DNA of 64,000 nt, from assembly GCA_002356455.1 (NCBI GenBank), contig AP017968.1, positions 3,782,001-3,846,000 of the forward strand, given 5' to 3'. Positions 8,385 through 17,000 of the stretch are shown piece after piece. Position 1 is the stretch's first letter; each line of letters opens with the position of its first letter. Source of the stretch: Fusobacterium varium (lineage in GTDB: Bacteria > Fusobacteriota > Fusobacteriia > Fusobacteriales > Fusobacteriaceae). The position numbers were made by a program, and so were the translations under genes. A model generated the notes under the pieces. The model was not told the origin of the DNA. It ran no database searches and saw only the letters and a program-made list of their open reading frames with translations.

Positions 8385-9425
8385 TTATTTCGAATAATTA
8401 TCCCTCAATTTTTTTAAATAATCTACAGTTTCAATCAAGCCATTTAACTGATCTTCTAATAATTTTTCCAACATTTCTTCTGATACTTCATGTGGATAAT
8501 AATATTGTGCTGGCTTTATAATATTATAATCATAAGGATGTTTTTCAACTTTAAAAGCTCCCTCTCCCACTTTATCTACCCCACCAGTTCCAGGTGTTCT
8601 CTTGAACTGAGCGCAATATGGATGACAGCTTTCTACATTAATCCTAGTAAGAGAGGACTTCTTCATCAAAATATTAAAGCATTTTTCTAAATCAATATTT
8701 CCTCTTCCTGCTGGAACTCCACAGACTACATATCCATATTTATCCTCAGGTTCTTCTATTATTATATGATCTTTAAAATGAGTAGTATAAGTATATGGTG
8801 CCATATTTTCTGCAGCTTTTACTGGTTCTTCCCAAGCCATCATGGAATTTCCAAAATCAAATAAAAATCCTACCCATTTAGAATCTATCTTTTTTATCAC
8901 ATCTACTAATTCTTCTGATGTTTCATATTCATGATTTTCTAATGCGAGTTTTATTCTGTATTTCTCAAGCAAAGGAATAATTCTCCTTACCTTTTCTATT
9001 CCCTCATCATATGACTTCATATCAAAGTCATAACGTATTTTAGCAAAATCATAAGCTCCCTCAGCCCCAGAAGTATTTTCTTTTCTTTCAAGAGGTTTGA
9101 TTGGTATATATGATCTGATTACATCTGCACCTAATTTATTTGCAACTTCCAGCACCTCTACCAAACGTTCATAGTCAAGATTTCTCATATCCAGTTCTAC
9201 ATACATTCCATATTTATTCAATAACTCTTTTATTTTTCTCAAGTGTTCATCTGAGTTGCTTTCTAAAGTCCCCCAGTTTTCATCAAGATTATAATCTTTT
9301 ATAATATTTATCTGAACTCCATCCAACCCAAGTTCATGAGCTTTCTCTATAAATCCGAATATATCCATTCTCTTATGCTGCAGCCATAAATGAAGACTTT
9401 CTGTTTCCAATCCCAATTTCAACAT
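8385..9425 (-). CDS. Sugar phosphate isomerase/epimerase-like TIM-barrel protein
   Basis: Cytoplasmic 346-residue protein of the AP-endonuclease-2-like TIM-barrel family, which includes xylose isomerase-like epimerases and dehydratases. Supporting blocks are MLKLGLETESLHLWL, HELGLDGVQI, the barrel strands GADVIRSYIPI and LALENHEYET, GFLFDFGNSM and YTTHFKDHII, which hold the usual Glu/Asp/His metal ligands (E in LALENHE, D in FDFGN, H in TTHFKD). Directly downstream of an MFS transporter, it probably acts on the imported sugar or polyol-like compound. The exact substrate is not recognisable. Confidence 0.8.
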   Translation of the reverse strand: MLKLGLETESLHLWLQHKRMDIFGFIEKAHELGLDGVQINIIKDYNLDENWGTLESNSDEHLRKIKELLNKYGMYVELDMRNLDYERLVEVLEVANKLGADVIRSYIPIKPLERKENTSGAEGAYDFAKIRYDFDMKSYDEGIEKVRRIIPLLEKYRIKLALENHEYETSEELVDVIKKIDSKWVGFLFDFGNSMMAWEEPVKAAENMAPYTYTTHFKDHIIIEEPEDKYGYVVCGVPAGRGNIDLEKCFNILMKKSSLTRINVESCHPYCAQFKRTPGTGGVDKVGEGAFKVEKHPYDYNIIKPAQYYYPHEVSEEMLEKLLEDQLNGLIETVDYLKKLRDNYSK

Positions 9426-9449
9426 TTTTTCCTCCTGAGTATATTTTTA

Positions 9450-10718
9450 TTAATCTGCTATTTCCTGATTCTTTTTCTTCTTTATCATTCCTAATAAGAT
9501 TGTTGTAATAATCACCCCTACTATTGCAAATCCTATCATTGTCATAAAGACCATTCTATATCCTGCCATTCCTGGATATCTGTCAAGCATATTTCCATAA
9601 AGGGCAAAAGCAAACATTTGTGGAGAATATCCAAAAATACAAGCTATCGACATTGCCGCTCCACTTATATGTCTAGGAACTTTTATCTCATCAATCGGAG
9701 CAAAGAATACTGCTCTCATAGAGAAAATAATAGCTCCAAATCCTAAAGTACAAGCCATACCAACATATACATTCATAGTTTCATGAGGCAGAAGTGTAAA
9801 TCCAAACATTGCTACTGCTGCTGCTATCAAAGCCACTCTTAAGAATTTAGTTGCTGATTTAAATTTCTTATCTACAAGCATTCCTCCAACAGGGCCACCA
9901 ACCATTTTCAATCCATATTGATTTACTATTCCATAAGCACCAATCAATGTCACTGGCATTCCATAAATATCTTTCAAGAATGGAATAAAGTATGTCAAAC
10001 CACAGTAAACTGAGTATATAGATGCTATTGTCAGTGATACTACCCATATTTCAGGAGTTTTTACTGCTTGAATTACTCCCTGCCATGCCAATTTATTCTT
10101 ATTTATCTTTTCTCCATCAGCTGCAACTATTTTGTCATCTTCAACAAGAATATATGATATTATTCCTGTTAATATAACTGCTCCTGAATAGAAAAGTATT
10201 GATCCTCTTAAGGCTATTGATCCTTTTCCTAATAATGCAAATATTCCCAATGCTGAAAATGCAACTATTGTATCTACAACTCCTCTTCCAGCTTCCAAAA
10301 ATCCAAATAACCTTCCCTGTTCTGTTTCATCTCCAAGCAGTCTTATTGCTTTTAAAAGAACTGGCCAGTATACCACTTCTCCAAAAAAAGAAAGTAGTCC
10401 CCATGCTAATAAGATTCCTCCATATCCTGGAAATGTTGATATGTATATTCCAATCAATCCAATACATACAAGAGAGAAAGATATCATTATTCTCTTTGAA
10501 AATCTGTCTGATATATATATAGAAGCAAAGTTTCCTATTGTCTGTACTAGCCCATATACAGAAAGAGCTGCCCCTATTTGTGTATGTGTCAATCCCATAA
10601 ATTCCTGCATAGGTACATAAAAAGCATCTTTTAATGAAGAAAGTTTAAATATTGTTCCTCCACCAATTACCAAGACTACAAATGTAAACCATTTTTTAAA
10701 ATTTGCACTTTTTGTCAT
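9450..10718 (-). CDS. MFS transporter (probable organic acid/sugar-type importer)
   Basis: Inner-membrane transporter of the major facilitator superfamily, 422 residues with about 12 membrane segments and the central cytoplasmic loop near residues 190-215. The SDRFSKRIMI sequence after the second helix matches the MFS A-motif region, and the second half has a similar GGMLVDKKFKSATK. It heads the unit with the isomerase-like and YitT genes. Its promoter region has a candidate operator shared with the neighbouring symporter-deoR unit. The substrate is unknown. Confidence 0.85.
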   Translation of the reverse strand: MTKSANFKKWFTFVVLVIGGGTIFKLSSLKDAFYVPMQEFMGLTHTQIGAALSVYGLVQTIGNFASIYISDRFSKRIMISFSLVCIGLIGIYISTFPGYGGILLAWGLLSFFGEVVYWPVLLKAIRLLGDETEQGRLFGFLEAGRGVVDTIVAFSALGIFALLGKGSIALRGSILFYSGAVILTGIISYILVEDDKIVAADGEKINKNKLAWQGVIQAVKTPEIWVVSLTIASIYSVYCGLTYFIPFLKDIYGMPVTLIGAYGIVNQYGLKMVGGPVGGMLVDKKFKSATKFLRVALIAAAVAMFGFTLLPHETMNVYVGMACTLGFGAIIFSMRAVFFAPIDEIKVPRHISGAAMSIACIFGYSPQMFAFALYGNMLDRYPGMAGYRMVFMTMIGFAIVGVIITTILLGMIKKKKNQEIAD

Positions 10719-10804
10719 TTTTCATCTCTCTCCTTAATATTTTTTATTTTCTTTTATATTTGTAAATATATCACAACAAAAATGTTTTTTCAAGTTGTTT
10801 TTTG

Positions 10805-10831
10805 TATTTTTGTTGTTTTTTATTGTTTTTT
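10805..10831. promoter_or_regulatory. Candidate operator in the MFS promoter region
   Basis: Contains TTTTTGTTGTTTTTTATTG followed by a T-run. The 12-mer TGTTTTTTATTG (10814-10825) is identical to that at 7388-7399. A plausible minus-strand promoter lies nearby (TTGAAA, 18-bp spacer, TATATT, around 10770-10793). The role is inferred. Confidence 0.4.
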
Positions 10832-10890
10832 GATAATATTTAAAAACGTATTATATTAAAATAAAGCATTTTAAGAAGACAATTACGAAA

Positions 10891-12213
10891 TAAAAAAAGC
10901 TGAGTAACATTTAAAAAAAATGTTTTACTCAGCTCTCTTTTTTGTATAATATAGTTACCACCCTAATTATACAAAGGAGACATTCATGCAAATCAAACAT
11001 ATTATCTCTAAAATCAATATAACAAATCTTTTAGGTAAAATCAAGAAATATTTTAAAAATGAGCATTTTGAGGATGTTAAACAGACTATTCAAAAATTCT
11101 TAGCTTGTTCTATTGATAAATCTTTTCTCTCTCTTCAATGCCCTAAGTGTCATGAGGCGCATAAAATTAAAGTTACTTGTAAATCTAGATTTTGTCCTTC
11201 CTGTGGTAAACGTTATTCTGCTGTTTGAACTGAAAAAACTTCTACTTCTCTTATTGATGTTAAACATAGAAGTGTCCTTTTTACTATTCCTGAAGAACTT
11301 AGAATGTTTTTCTTCTATGATAGAGACCTTTTAACTAAGCTTGCTTATGCTGTTAATGATGTTTTTAAATATCAATTTCATAACATTAAAGCAAAAAATC
11401 AAAGAATTCATAAAATTTCAAAATATTCCTCTAAATACTTTACTAACTCAGATATCATTCATTATGGATTGATTACTGTTATTCATACCTTTGGGCGCGA
11501 TCTTAAATGGAACCCTCATATTCATGCTATTGTTACTTTAGGTGGATTCAATAAAAACTACCAATTTCTTGAAAAAAAATATTTTCATGTCAATTCCATT
11601 GCTGGACAATGGAAAAAAATGGTTATTGATATTGTTAAATCTGGAAATTATGACAAGCCTGAAATTAAAGCTAAAGCTTATGCCGCTGCTAACTATCTTT
11701 ATCGCAAAAATACAAGATTCTTTTTCAATGTTGCAAAAAATGATTTAAATAATAATATTTATGCAATTAAATATATTGGCAGATATCTGTCAAGAGCTCC
11801 TATCGCGGAATATAAAATTATTGATTTCTATGATAATAAGGTTACTTTCTATTATGAAAGTCTTGCTGATGATAAACAAAGAATTGAGCTTACTTTAGAT
11901 GCGGAAACATTTCTTTCCAAATTAATTATTCACATTTTACTTTTTATCAACTTGAAATATGGAAAGCTTTTGGAGTAAATCCTTTTTATTGTTTTAAATG
12001 TAATGCCAGAATGAAAGTTAAAAAAATATCATATTTTAATATACATACAGGCTCCATTTGCTGGAAAGAATATCGCTAAACAGCTGATTAACAATCAGCT
12101 TTTTTGTGCTGTCAATTTTAATCTTATTCAATTAATATATCTAATATGAATACAAAATAATTAACATTTTTTATTTTTTCAACAAATTTATCAAATTATA
12201 ATTTCCTAAGAAA
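10891..12213 (+). mobile_element. IS91-like insertion element, copy 1 (internally deleted, 1323 bp)
   Basis: Ends were set by comparison with the second copy (62130-63567): identity begins at TAAAAAAAGCTGAGTAAC and stops at TTTCCTAAGAAA. A terminator-like hairpin (GCTGAGTAACATTT paired with AAATGTTTTACTCAGC, A-run and T-run outside) opens the element at about 10892-10942, and an AACAGCTGATTAACAATCAGC hairpin follows the transposase gene. Relative to copy 2 it lacks 115 bp at the 11936/11937 junction. No clear target-site duplication is seen, as expected for IS91-type rolling-circle elements. Confidence 0.85.
10986..12079 (+). pseudogene. IS91-family transposase remnant, copy 1 (in-frame TGA plus 115-bp deletion)
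   Basis: The N-terminal part is a zinc-ribbon-like domain (LQCPKCHEAHKIKVTCKSR, then FCPSCGKRYSAV). TGA at 11226-11228 interrupts it where family members have Trp; the same frame then continues through TIPEELRMFFFYDRD, the HUH motif WNPHIHAIVTLGG and the paired-tyrosine motif YIGRYLSRAPIA. A 115-bp deletion after HIH at 11936 shifts the frame and ends it at 11978; the rest of the original C terminus survives out of frame up to 12079. The protein would nick and rejoin single strands at the element ends. This copy is almost certainly dead. Confidence 0.85.
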
Positions 12214-12248
12214 TAAAAAAAGCTGCCTGATTTTACTCAGGCAGCTTT
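12214..12248 (-). terminator. Intrinsic terminator of the yhcH-type gene, abutting IS copy 1
   Basis: AGCTGCCTGA (12221-12230) and TCAGGCAGCT (12237-12246) pair perfectly; the minus strand continues into TTTTTTTATTT. The T-tract touches the last base of the insertion element. Confidence 0.85.
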
Positions 12249-12262
12249 CATTATTCAGCTGA

Positions 12263-12718
12263 TTAAATTTTTATTTTATATACTGCTTTTTTTATTTTTT
12301 TCTTTTCTCCAACCTTTAAACATGGCATATGAGGTTCTAATGGAAAAAAAAGAATAAATCTATCTTTTGTCATTTTATAAATCACTTCTATCTCTCCATC
12401 TAAGTGATCATAATCTTTTTCTGAATCATAGTTATTTCTTTCTTTCAATACTTTTCTTGCTGAATATCCAAATTTTTCTTCTCCATCAACTATTAACTGA
12501 ACATCTATATATTTTTGATGACTTTCAAAACAAGTTTCAGATACTTCTCTTGTCAATAAGTCTTCTTGTACATTAAAATATACATTATCCCCATCTACAT
12601 CATGTCTTCCTTCAGAAGCATTCAAGTAATCTCCAGCCATTATACTTTCAACAGCTTTGTCAAAATTAACAGATATTCCCTTATAATTTTTTAAATTTTC
12701 TAAAGTATCAAATATCAT
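12263..12718 (-). CDS. YhcH/YjgK/YiaL family protein
   Basis: Small cupin-like cytoplasmic protein (151 residues) of the DUF386/EbgC family, often encoded with sialic-acid or other sugar genes and proposed to act on sugar anomers. Family features are GDYLNASEGRHDVDGDNVYFNVQ split over residues about 29-51, the metal-binding-like FESHQKYIDVQLIVDGEE, and the late FILFFPLEPHMPCLKVG. The gene overlaps the upstream exporter gene by 4 bases, so they are translated from one message. No sialic-acid gene is present nearby, so the sugar is unknown. Confidence 0.85.
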   Translation of the reverse strand: MIFDTLENLKNYKGISVNFDKAVESIMAGDYLNASEGRHDVDGDNVYFNVQEDLLTREVSETCFESHQKYIDVQLIVDGEEKFGYSARKVLKERNNYDSEKDYDHLDGEIEVIYKMTKDRFILFFPLEPHMPCLKVGEKKKIKKAVYKIKI

Positions 12719-13749
12719 TTTATATCTCCTTTAAATACTTTATTCTTTATTTTTGGTTTTTTATATTTTTCAGCAACTTTATTAAATATATATGAAAATA
12801 TAATTATTGTTATAACTCCAACAGCAGTTCCATATACTCTGTTAGTATAATAAAGCATAGGTGTCAATCCAGGCTTTTTCATGTTAACCATTATAAACAT
12901 AAAAACTATTCCCCCTAAAGAAGCAGGAACCTTTACAAATATTTCTGTTATTATTATTACAAGTATTATTCCAACTGAACACCAAAAAGTTCCTGTAAAA
13001 CCTGAAAAATATAGAGCAAATGCTACAAATCCTCCAAACACTGTACTGAGAAATCTTTCTTTTGTCCGCAGAAGGAGTTCATCCCATTCAAGTCTAAAGG
13101 GAACTACAATAGCAAGAGCACAATAATATAGAGTATAATTTGTTATATACACAGGATCAAAAAAGTGATTGATAAACTTTATTGCTGCTAATCCCAAGAT
13201 AACAGCCATTCCTGGTTCTAATCCTCTCATTATCTGCTTCTTCAAGTCAGCCTTTGGCATTGGCGGTACTTTATTTTTCATCTCTTCTTTATCAAAGAAT
13301 GCATTATACAGCGTAATTACAAGAGATATCGCAGCAACTCCAGCAAAAGTTCCTATTACTCTTTCCATAAGATAGGCCACTGGGGTTCTTTCAGGATCAA
13401 CATTCAGCATAATATAAGTAAAAGCTATACATCCTACAGAAGATGGAACTCTCATTACAATTTCATTAAAGCAGCATACAATACACAGCCCTAATATATA
13501 CATAACAAGATTTTCCTGAAACCCCATATAGCATATAATAACTGCTATTACTCCTCCAAATATAGTTGTCATAACTCTTTCATAGGCTTGTTTTCTTGTT
13601 TTTGAATCATTTAAATCCGATACATTCAAAGCTCCTATCCCTGCATAAAAATGAGAAAGGTTAAAATAATTACATACCCATATGGATATAGCAACTGCTA
13701 TAGATACTAAAAATGCTCTCTTTAGTATTTTGACATTTTTTTCTACCAT
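12715..13749 (-). CDS. FUSC/aromatic acid exporter-like membrane protein
   Basis: Inner-membrane protein of 344 residues with a clear internal duplication: each half has about five to six membrane segments and a similar start (first half RAFLVSIAVAISIWV, second half GLEPGMAVILGLAAI) and similar blocks (RVMTTIFGGVIAV versus RFLSTVFGGFVAF; VMRVPSSVGCIAF versus FVKVPASLGGIVF; ERVIGTFAGVAAI versus NRVYGTAVGVITI). This is the layout of FUSC-family or aromatic-acid exporter proteins. It is co-transcribed with the yhcH-type gene. The substrate is unknown. Confidence 0.75.
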   Translation of the reverse strand: MVEKNVKILKRAFLVSIAVAISIWVCNYFNLSHFYAGIGALNVSDLNDSKTRKQAYERVMTTIFGGVIAVIICYMGFQENLVMYILGLCIVCCFNEIVMRVPSSVGCIAFTYIMLNVDPERTPVAYLMERVIGTFAGVAAISLVITLYNAFFDKEEMKNKVPPMPKADLKKQIMRGLEPGMAVILGLAAIKFINHFFDPVYITNYTLYYCALAIVVPFRLEWDELLLRTKERFLSTVFGGFVAFALYFSGFTGTFWCSVGIILVIIITEIFVKVPASLGGIVFMFIMVNMKKPGLTPMLYYTNRVYGTAVGVITIIIFSYIFNKVAEKYKKPKIKNKVFKGDIK

Positions 13750-13893
13750 AGTTCTCCTTAGATTACTCAGCCAAAATCATGTCATCTCTCCCCAAGACAT
13801 GAATCTTTTCAGCCTTTTATTTTTTTAATAATAAGTATATTTGGAACATATTCATCATTATTTTATCTTTTTTAGTCCATTTTTACAATAGTT

Positions 13894-15999
13894 TTATTTT
13901 ACTTTTCTTTCGAGCCATGTTATTTCTGCATCTATTTCTTTTGAACTGTTTTTTCCATTGTATTCCTTAGCTTTCCTGTAACAATCTAAAGCTTCTGCAT
14001 ATTTTCCTATCTTTTTAAAAACTGCTCCTGCTTTTTTATATATCCATGTATCTCTTCTATTTTCTTCTGTAATTACCTTATAATAATATTTTGCTGCATT
14101 TTCATAGTCACCTATTTTCTCATAATTAGCAGCTATACTGTAATTTTCTACCTTACCATTTTTTTTTTCGCTTTTTTTATAGTATTCAGCTGCTTCCTGA
14201 CTTCTTCCAAGTTTTGTAAGAACATCAGCTATATTTGAAAGATTAGTTGAATCTTCTGAATCATTCTTCTCTATTTTTTTATAATATTCTAAAGCCACAT
14301 CATAATTTTCTATTTCCTTGTATACATCTCCAAGCTGTCCTAAAAGCCAGTTAGATGGTTCTTTTTCTTTGTCTTCTTCAGCTTTTTTAAAATACTCTAA
14401 AGCTTCTGTATGTTTTCCTAATTTAGTTAAAAGCCATCCATACTCTCCATTTATCCACGAATCATCTCTTCCCTGCTTCATGGCTCTTTCTATATATATC
14501 ATAGCTTCTACATATTTATCTTGTTCTCCAAGATTCCATCCTATTTGTGAATTTAACCAGTCATCTGCTTCTTCCATTTCTTCCGCTTTTCTTAAATATT
14601 CTAAAGCTTTTTCAAATTCATCAAGCATACCAAGATTCCATCCTATTTCTCTATAGAGCCAGGCATCTGGGCTTTCTTCCATTCCTTCTGCCTTTTTCAG
14701 ACATTCTAAAGCTTCTTTATATTTATCTAATTTTCCTAAATTCCACCCTAATTCTCTGTTAACCCAAGCATCATCTCTTCCCAGTTCTTTTGCTTTTCTC
14801 AGATAGAATATAGCCTCTTCTACTTCTCCTAATTTTCCCAAATTCCATGCAAACTCTGTGCAAATCCAAGGAGTTAAATTCTCTTTATCCTCTGCTTTTC
14901 TTAAATATTCTAAAGCTTCTTTGGGTTTTTTAGCTCTTCCTAAATTCCATGCAATTTCTCTATACAGCCATTTGCTGCTGTCACCCTGTTCTTCTGCTTT
15001 TTTCAACCTTTCAATAGCTTCTTCATATCTCCCTAATTTACCCAGGTTCCAACCTATTTCAGTATTCAGCCATGAATCTGCTTCTTCAAGTTCCTCTGCT
15101 TTCATTAGAAATTTTAAAGCTTCTTCTTCTCTATCTCCTTCTAATCTGCCAATACACCACCCATATTCTCTAAAGAACCATGCATCATTTCTTCCCATGT
15201 CTTCAACTTTTTTTAAGTATTCATAGGCTTTTTCATATTGATCTAATCTATCATAGTTCCACCCTATCTCACTATTAATCCACTCATCATCTCTTCCTAG
15301 TTCACTTGCTTTTAAAAGATATTCTAAAGCTTCTTCATTTCTCTCCAATTTCCCTAAATTCCATGCAAGTGTAGAAAAAATCCATGTATCATCTCTTCCT
15401 TGTTCTACAGCTTTTTTTAGATAAGCGACCGCTTCCTCATCTCTGCCCATTTTTCCAAGATTCCAACCTATCTGTGAATTTGTCCATGCATCAGGTTCTT
15501 TCATTTTCTCTGATATTATTAAATTTTCAAGAGCTTCTTCATATTTTTTTAATATACCTAAATTCCAGCCTAGCTCCTCAAATATCCATGTATCATCTCT
15601 CCCCAATTCTTTCGCTCTATTTAGGTAGTATACTGCTTCTTCATTTCTGTCCAATCTTCCCATGTTCCAACCTAATTCACTATTAATCCATACATCATCT
15701 CTTCCCAATTCCTTTGCTCTGTTCAAATAATATACCGCTTCTTTATTCTTTCCCAAAGCTCCTAAATTCCAACCTATTTCACAGCACAGCCATGTATTTT
15801 CTTCCTCTTCTCCCTCTACTTTTCTTAAATATTCTAATGCTTCCTCTTTTCTTCCTAGTTTCCCCAGTATCCATCCTGTTGTTGAATTTGTCCATGTATC
15901 TGCTTTTCCATTTATTTCATTCTCAGTAAGGAGCTCTAGAGCTTTGTCGTATTCCTGATTTTCTAAAAGTTCGTCTACCCTGTTTTTTAAATCTTCCAT
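13894..15999 (-). CDS. Tetratricopeptide repeat protein with a Trp-rich 34-residue array
   Basis: A 701-residue protein made almost wholly of TPR-like units, with no signal peptide or membrane segment, so probably a cytoplasmic scaffold. After an N-terminal unit (NQEYDKALELLTENE), about 15 successive units follow the pattern xxWxxxEIGWNLGKLGRxEEA with YLxKAxExGRD, nearly all exactly 34 residues, then about four more ordinary TPR units (for example YDVALEYYKKIEK). Trp occurs at two fixed positions per unit, which is unlike the usual TPR consensus with a single early Trp. At DNA level this gives a 102-bp period. It follows the acetyltransferase gene by 9 bases, so the two form an operon. Partners are unknown. 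Confidence 0.9.
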   Translation of the reverse strand: MEDLKNRVDELLENQEYDKALELLTENEINGKADTWTNSTTGWILGKLGRKEEALEYLRKVEGEEEENTWLCCEIGWNLGALGKNKEAVYYLNRAKELGRDDVWINSELGWNMGRLDRNEEAVYYLNRAKELGRDDTWIFEELGWNLGILKKYEEALENLIISEKMKEPDAWTNSQIGWNLGKMGRDEEAVAYLKKAVEQGRDDTWIFSTLAWNLGKLERNEEALEYLLKASELGRDDEWINSEIGWNYDRLDQYEKAYEYLKKVEDMGRNDAWFFREYGWCIGRLEGDREEEALKFLMKAEELEEADSWLNTEIGWNLGKLGRYEEAIERLKKAEEQGDSSKWLYREIAWNLGRAKKPKEALEYLRKAEDKENLTPWICTEFAWNLGKLGEVEEAIFYLRKAKELGRDDAWVNRELGWNLGKLDKYKEALECLKKAEGMEESPDAWLYREIGWNLGMLDEFEKALEYLRKAEEMEEADDWLNSQIGWNLGEQDKYVEAMIYIERAMKQGRDDSWINGEYGWLLTKLGKHTEALEYFKKAEEDKEKEPSNWLLGQLGDVYKEIENYDVALEYYKKIEKNDSEDSTNLSNIADVLTKLGRSQEAAEYYKKSEKKNGKVENYSIAANYEKIGDYENAAKYYYKVITEENRRDTWIYKKAGAVFKKIGKYAEALDCYRKAKEYNGKNSSKEIDAEITWLERKVK

Positions 16000-16008
16000 T
16001 TTTCCTCC

Positions 16009-16488
16009 TTATTCTATGTTTAAAAACATTGTCCTGTTAAGTGTTTCAAATCCCTTTGCTTCATAAAAAGATAGAGCTTCAAAATTCTGTTCATAAACTT
16101 TTAATTCTATTCTGTTTATATTCCAATCTCTCGCCCAGTCTATAACACAATCTACAAGCATACTTCCTATTCCATGTCCCTTAAATTTTTCACTGACTAC
16201 AAGATTATCCAATACTACCCATTTCATATCTATCTTAACAGGAAAAGGTTGATTTTGGGTAACCATAACTTCTGCTATTCCTACTATTTCTCCCCCACGT
16301 TCAGCTATAAATATTTCTCTGTATGGGGTTGCTATAATATTTTTTAAATATTCAACAGATCTGCCTTCTTTTTCTGGTTTTTTAAAAAGTTCTGGATATT
16401 TTTCCAAATGAAGTTCATCAACTTCTTTATACAAAACGTTGATACTCTCTATATCTTCTAATTTTACTGTTCTTATTATTATATCCAT
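16009..16488 (-). CDS. GNAT family N-acetyltransferase
   Basis: Acetyl-CoA-dependent N-acetyltransferase, 159 residues. The fold shows in order: IIRTVKLEDIESINVLYKEV, the core strand IVGIAEVMV, the acetyl-CoA-binding motif A (VSEKFKGHGIGSMLVDCVID, with the GxGxG/A-like HGIGS turn), and motif B (LKVYEQNFEALSFYEAKGFE). The substrate is unknown. It is the first gene of a unit with the large TPR protein, which raises the idea that the TPR protein organises or receives the modification; that is speculation. Confidence 0.88.
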   Translation of the reverse strand: MDIIIRTVKLEDIESINVLYKEVDELHLEKYPELFKKPEKEGRSVEYLKNIIATPYREIFIAERGGEIVGIAEVMVTQNQPFPVKIDMKWVVLDNLVVSEKFKGHGIGSMLVDCVIDWARDWNINRIELKVYEQNFEALSFYEAKGFETLNRTMFLNIE

Positions 16489-16522
16489 TTCTCCCCCTTA
16501 CATTAAGTATTCCTCTTCTAAA

Positions 16523-16562
16523 AATAAAAAGAGGTCGGCCTTTAAGCCTTCCTCTTTATTTT
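16523..16562. terminator. Bidirectional-looking terminator between pilus operon and gnat-TPR unit
   Basis: AAAGAGG (16528-16534) and CCTCTTT (16551-16557) with inner GGC/GCC pairing; A-run on one side and T-run on the other. It ends the pilus operon (minus strand). Confidence 0.75.
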
Positions 16563-16597
16563 ATCATTATAATAGATTTTCTGCTAGACTGATTATT

Positions 16598-16993
16598 TTA
16601 TTCTGTATATGAAGCTGTAAATCTTATCACAGTACCTTTTAAATTTTTTATCTTACTCTTTGAAGTATCCCATGTATAATTATACTTATATACTGCTCCA
16701 TTACTCTGTGTTGTTTTGCTCACCTCTATGATTTCAAGTCCAACATCTTCCTGAGAAACATTTAAACTGTATTCTACATTCATATTTCCTGTTCCAGTCA
16801 GTGTCAAAGTATGTCCTGATACTCTTCCTATTTGGCCATCCAAAAGAATTCCAAAATCAATTTCATTTCTGTCAGAAGTTATTGTAATAGGATCTTTTAC
16901 TTCATATACTGCTGTTGGTCTAAAATATGCCCTTTCACTTGAATACACTGTCATTATCAGAAATATATTCAATATAAAAATTATTTTTTTCAT
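16598..16993 (-). CDS. Putative minor fimbrial subunit (last gene of chaperone-usher-like operon)
   Basis: Secreted 131-residue protein: signal peptide MKKIIFILNIFLIMTVYSS, then a beta-rich domain. It shares two marks with the probable major pilin: a DFG block (NEIDFGILLDGQIG) about one third in, and a C terminus ending RFTASYTE. The DFGxxxxG block recalls the DUF4402-type fimbrial domain, though I cannot confirm that without a profile search. It may be a tip or terminating subunit. It follows the previous gene by 7 bases and is the last of seven. No adhesin-sized lectin domain is visible. Confidence 0.6.
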   Translation of the reverse strand: MKKIIFILNIFLIMTVYSSERAYFRPTAVYEVKDPITITSDRNEIDFGILLDGQIGRVSGHTLTLTGTGNMNVEYSLNVSQEDVGLEIIEVSKTTQSNGAVYKYNYTWDTSKSKIKNLKGTVIRFTASYTE

Positions 16994-17000
16994 TTTTCTC

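Noticed and set aside
11226..11228. Selenocysteine at the transposase TGA
   Set aside because: Related proteins have Trp here, not Cys, and no hairpin typical of a SECIS element is evident just after it.
10891..12225. Possible 12-base target duplication TAAAAAAAGCTG at both edges of IS copy 1
   Set aside because: The left one is also present in copy 2, so it belongs to the element; the right one is part of the yhcH terminator. The match is probably coincidence of A-runs and GCTG.
13894..15999. 102-bp repeats that might look like a CRISPR or satellite array
   Set aside because: The repeats are in one open frame and encode TPR units; there are no short direct repeats with unique spacers.
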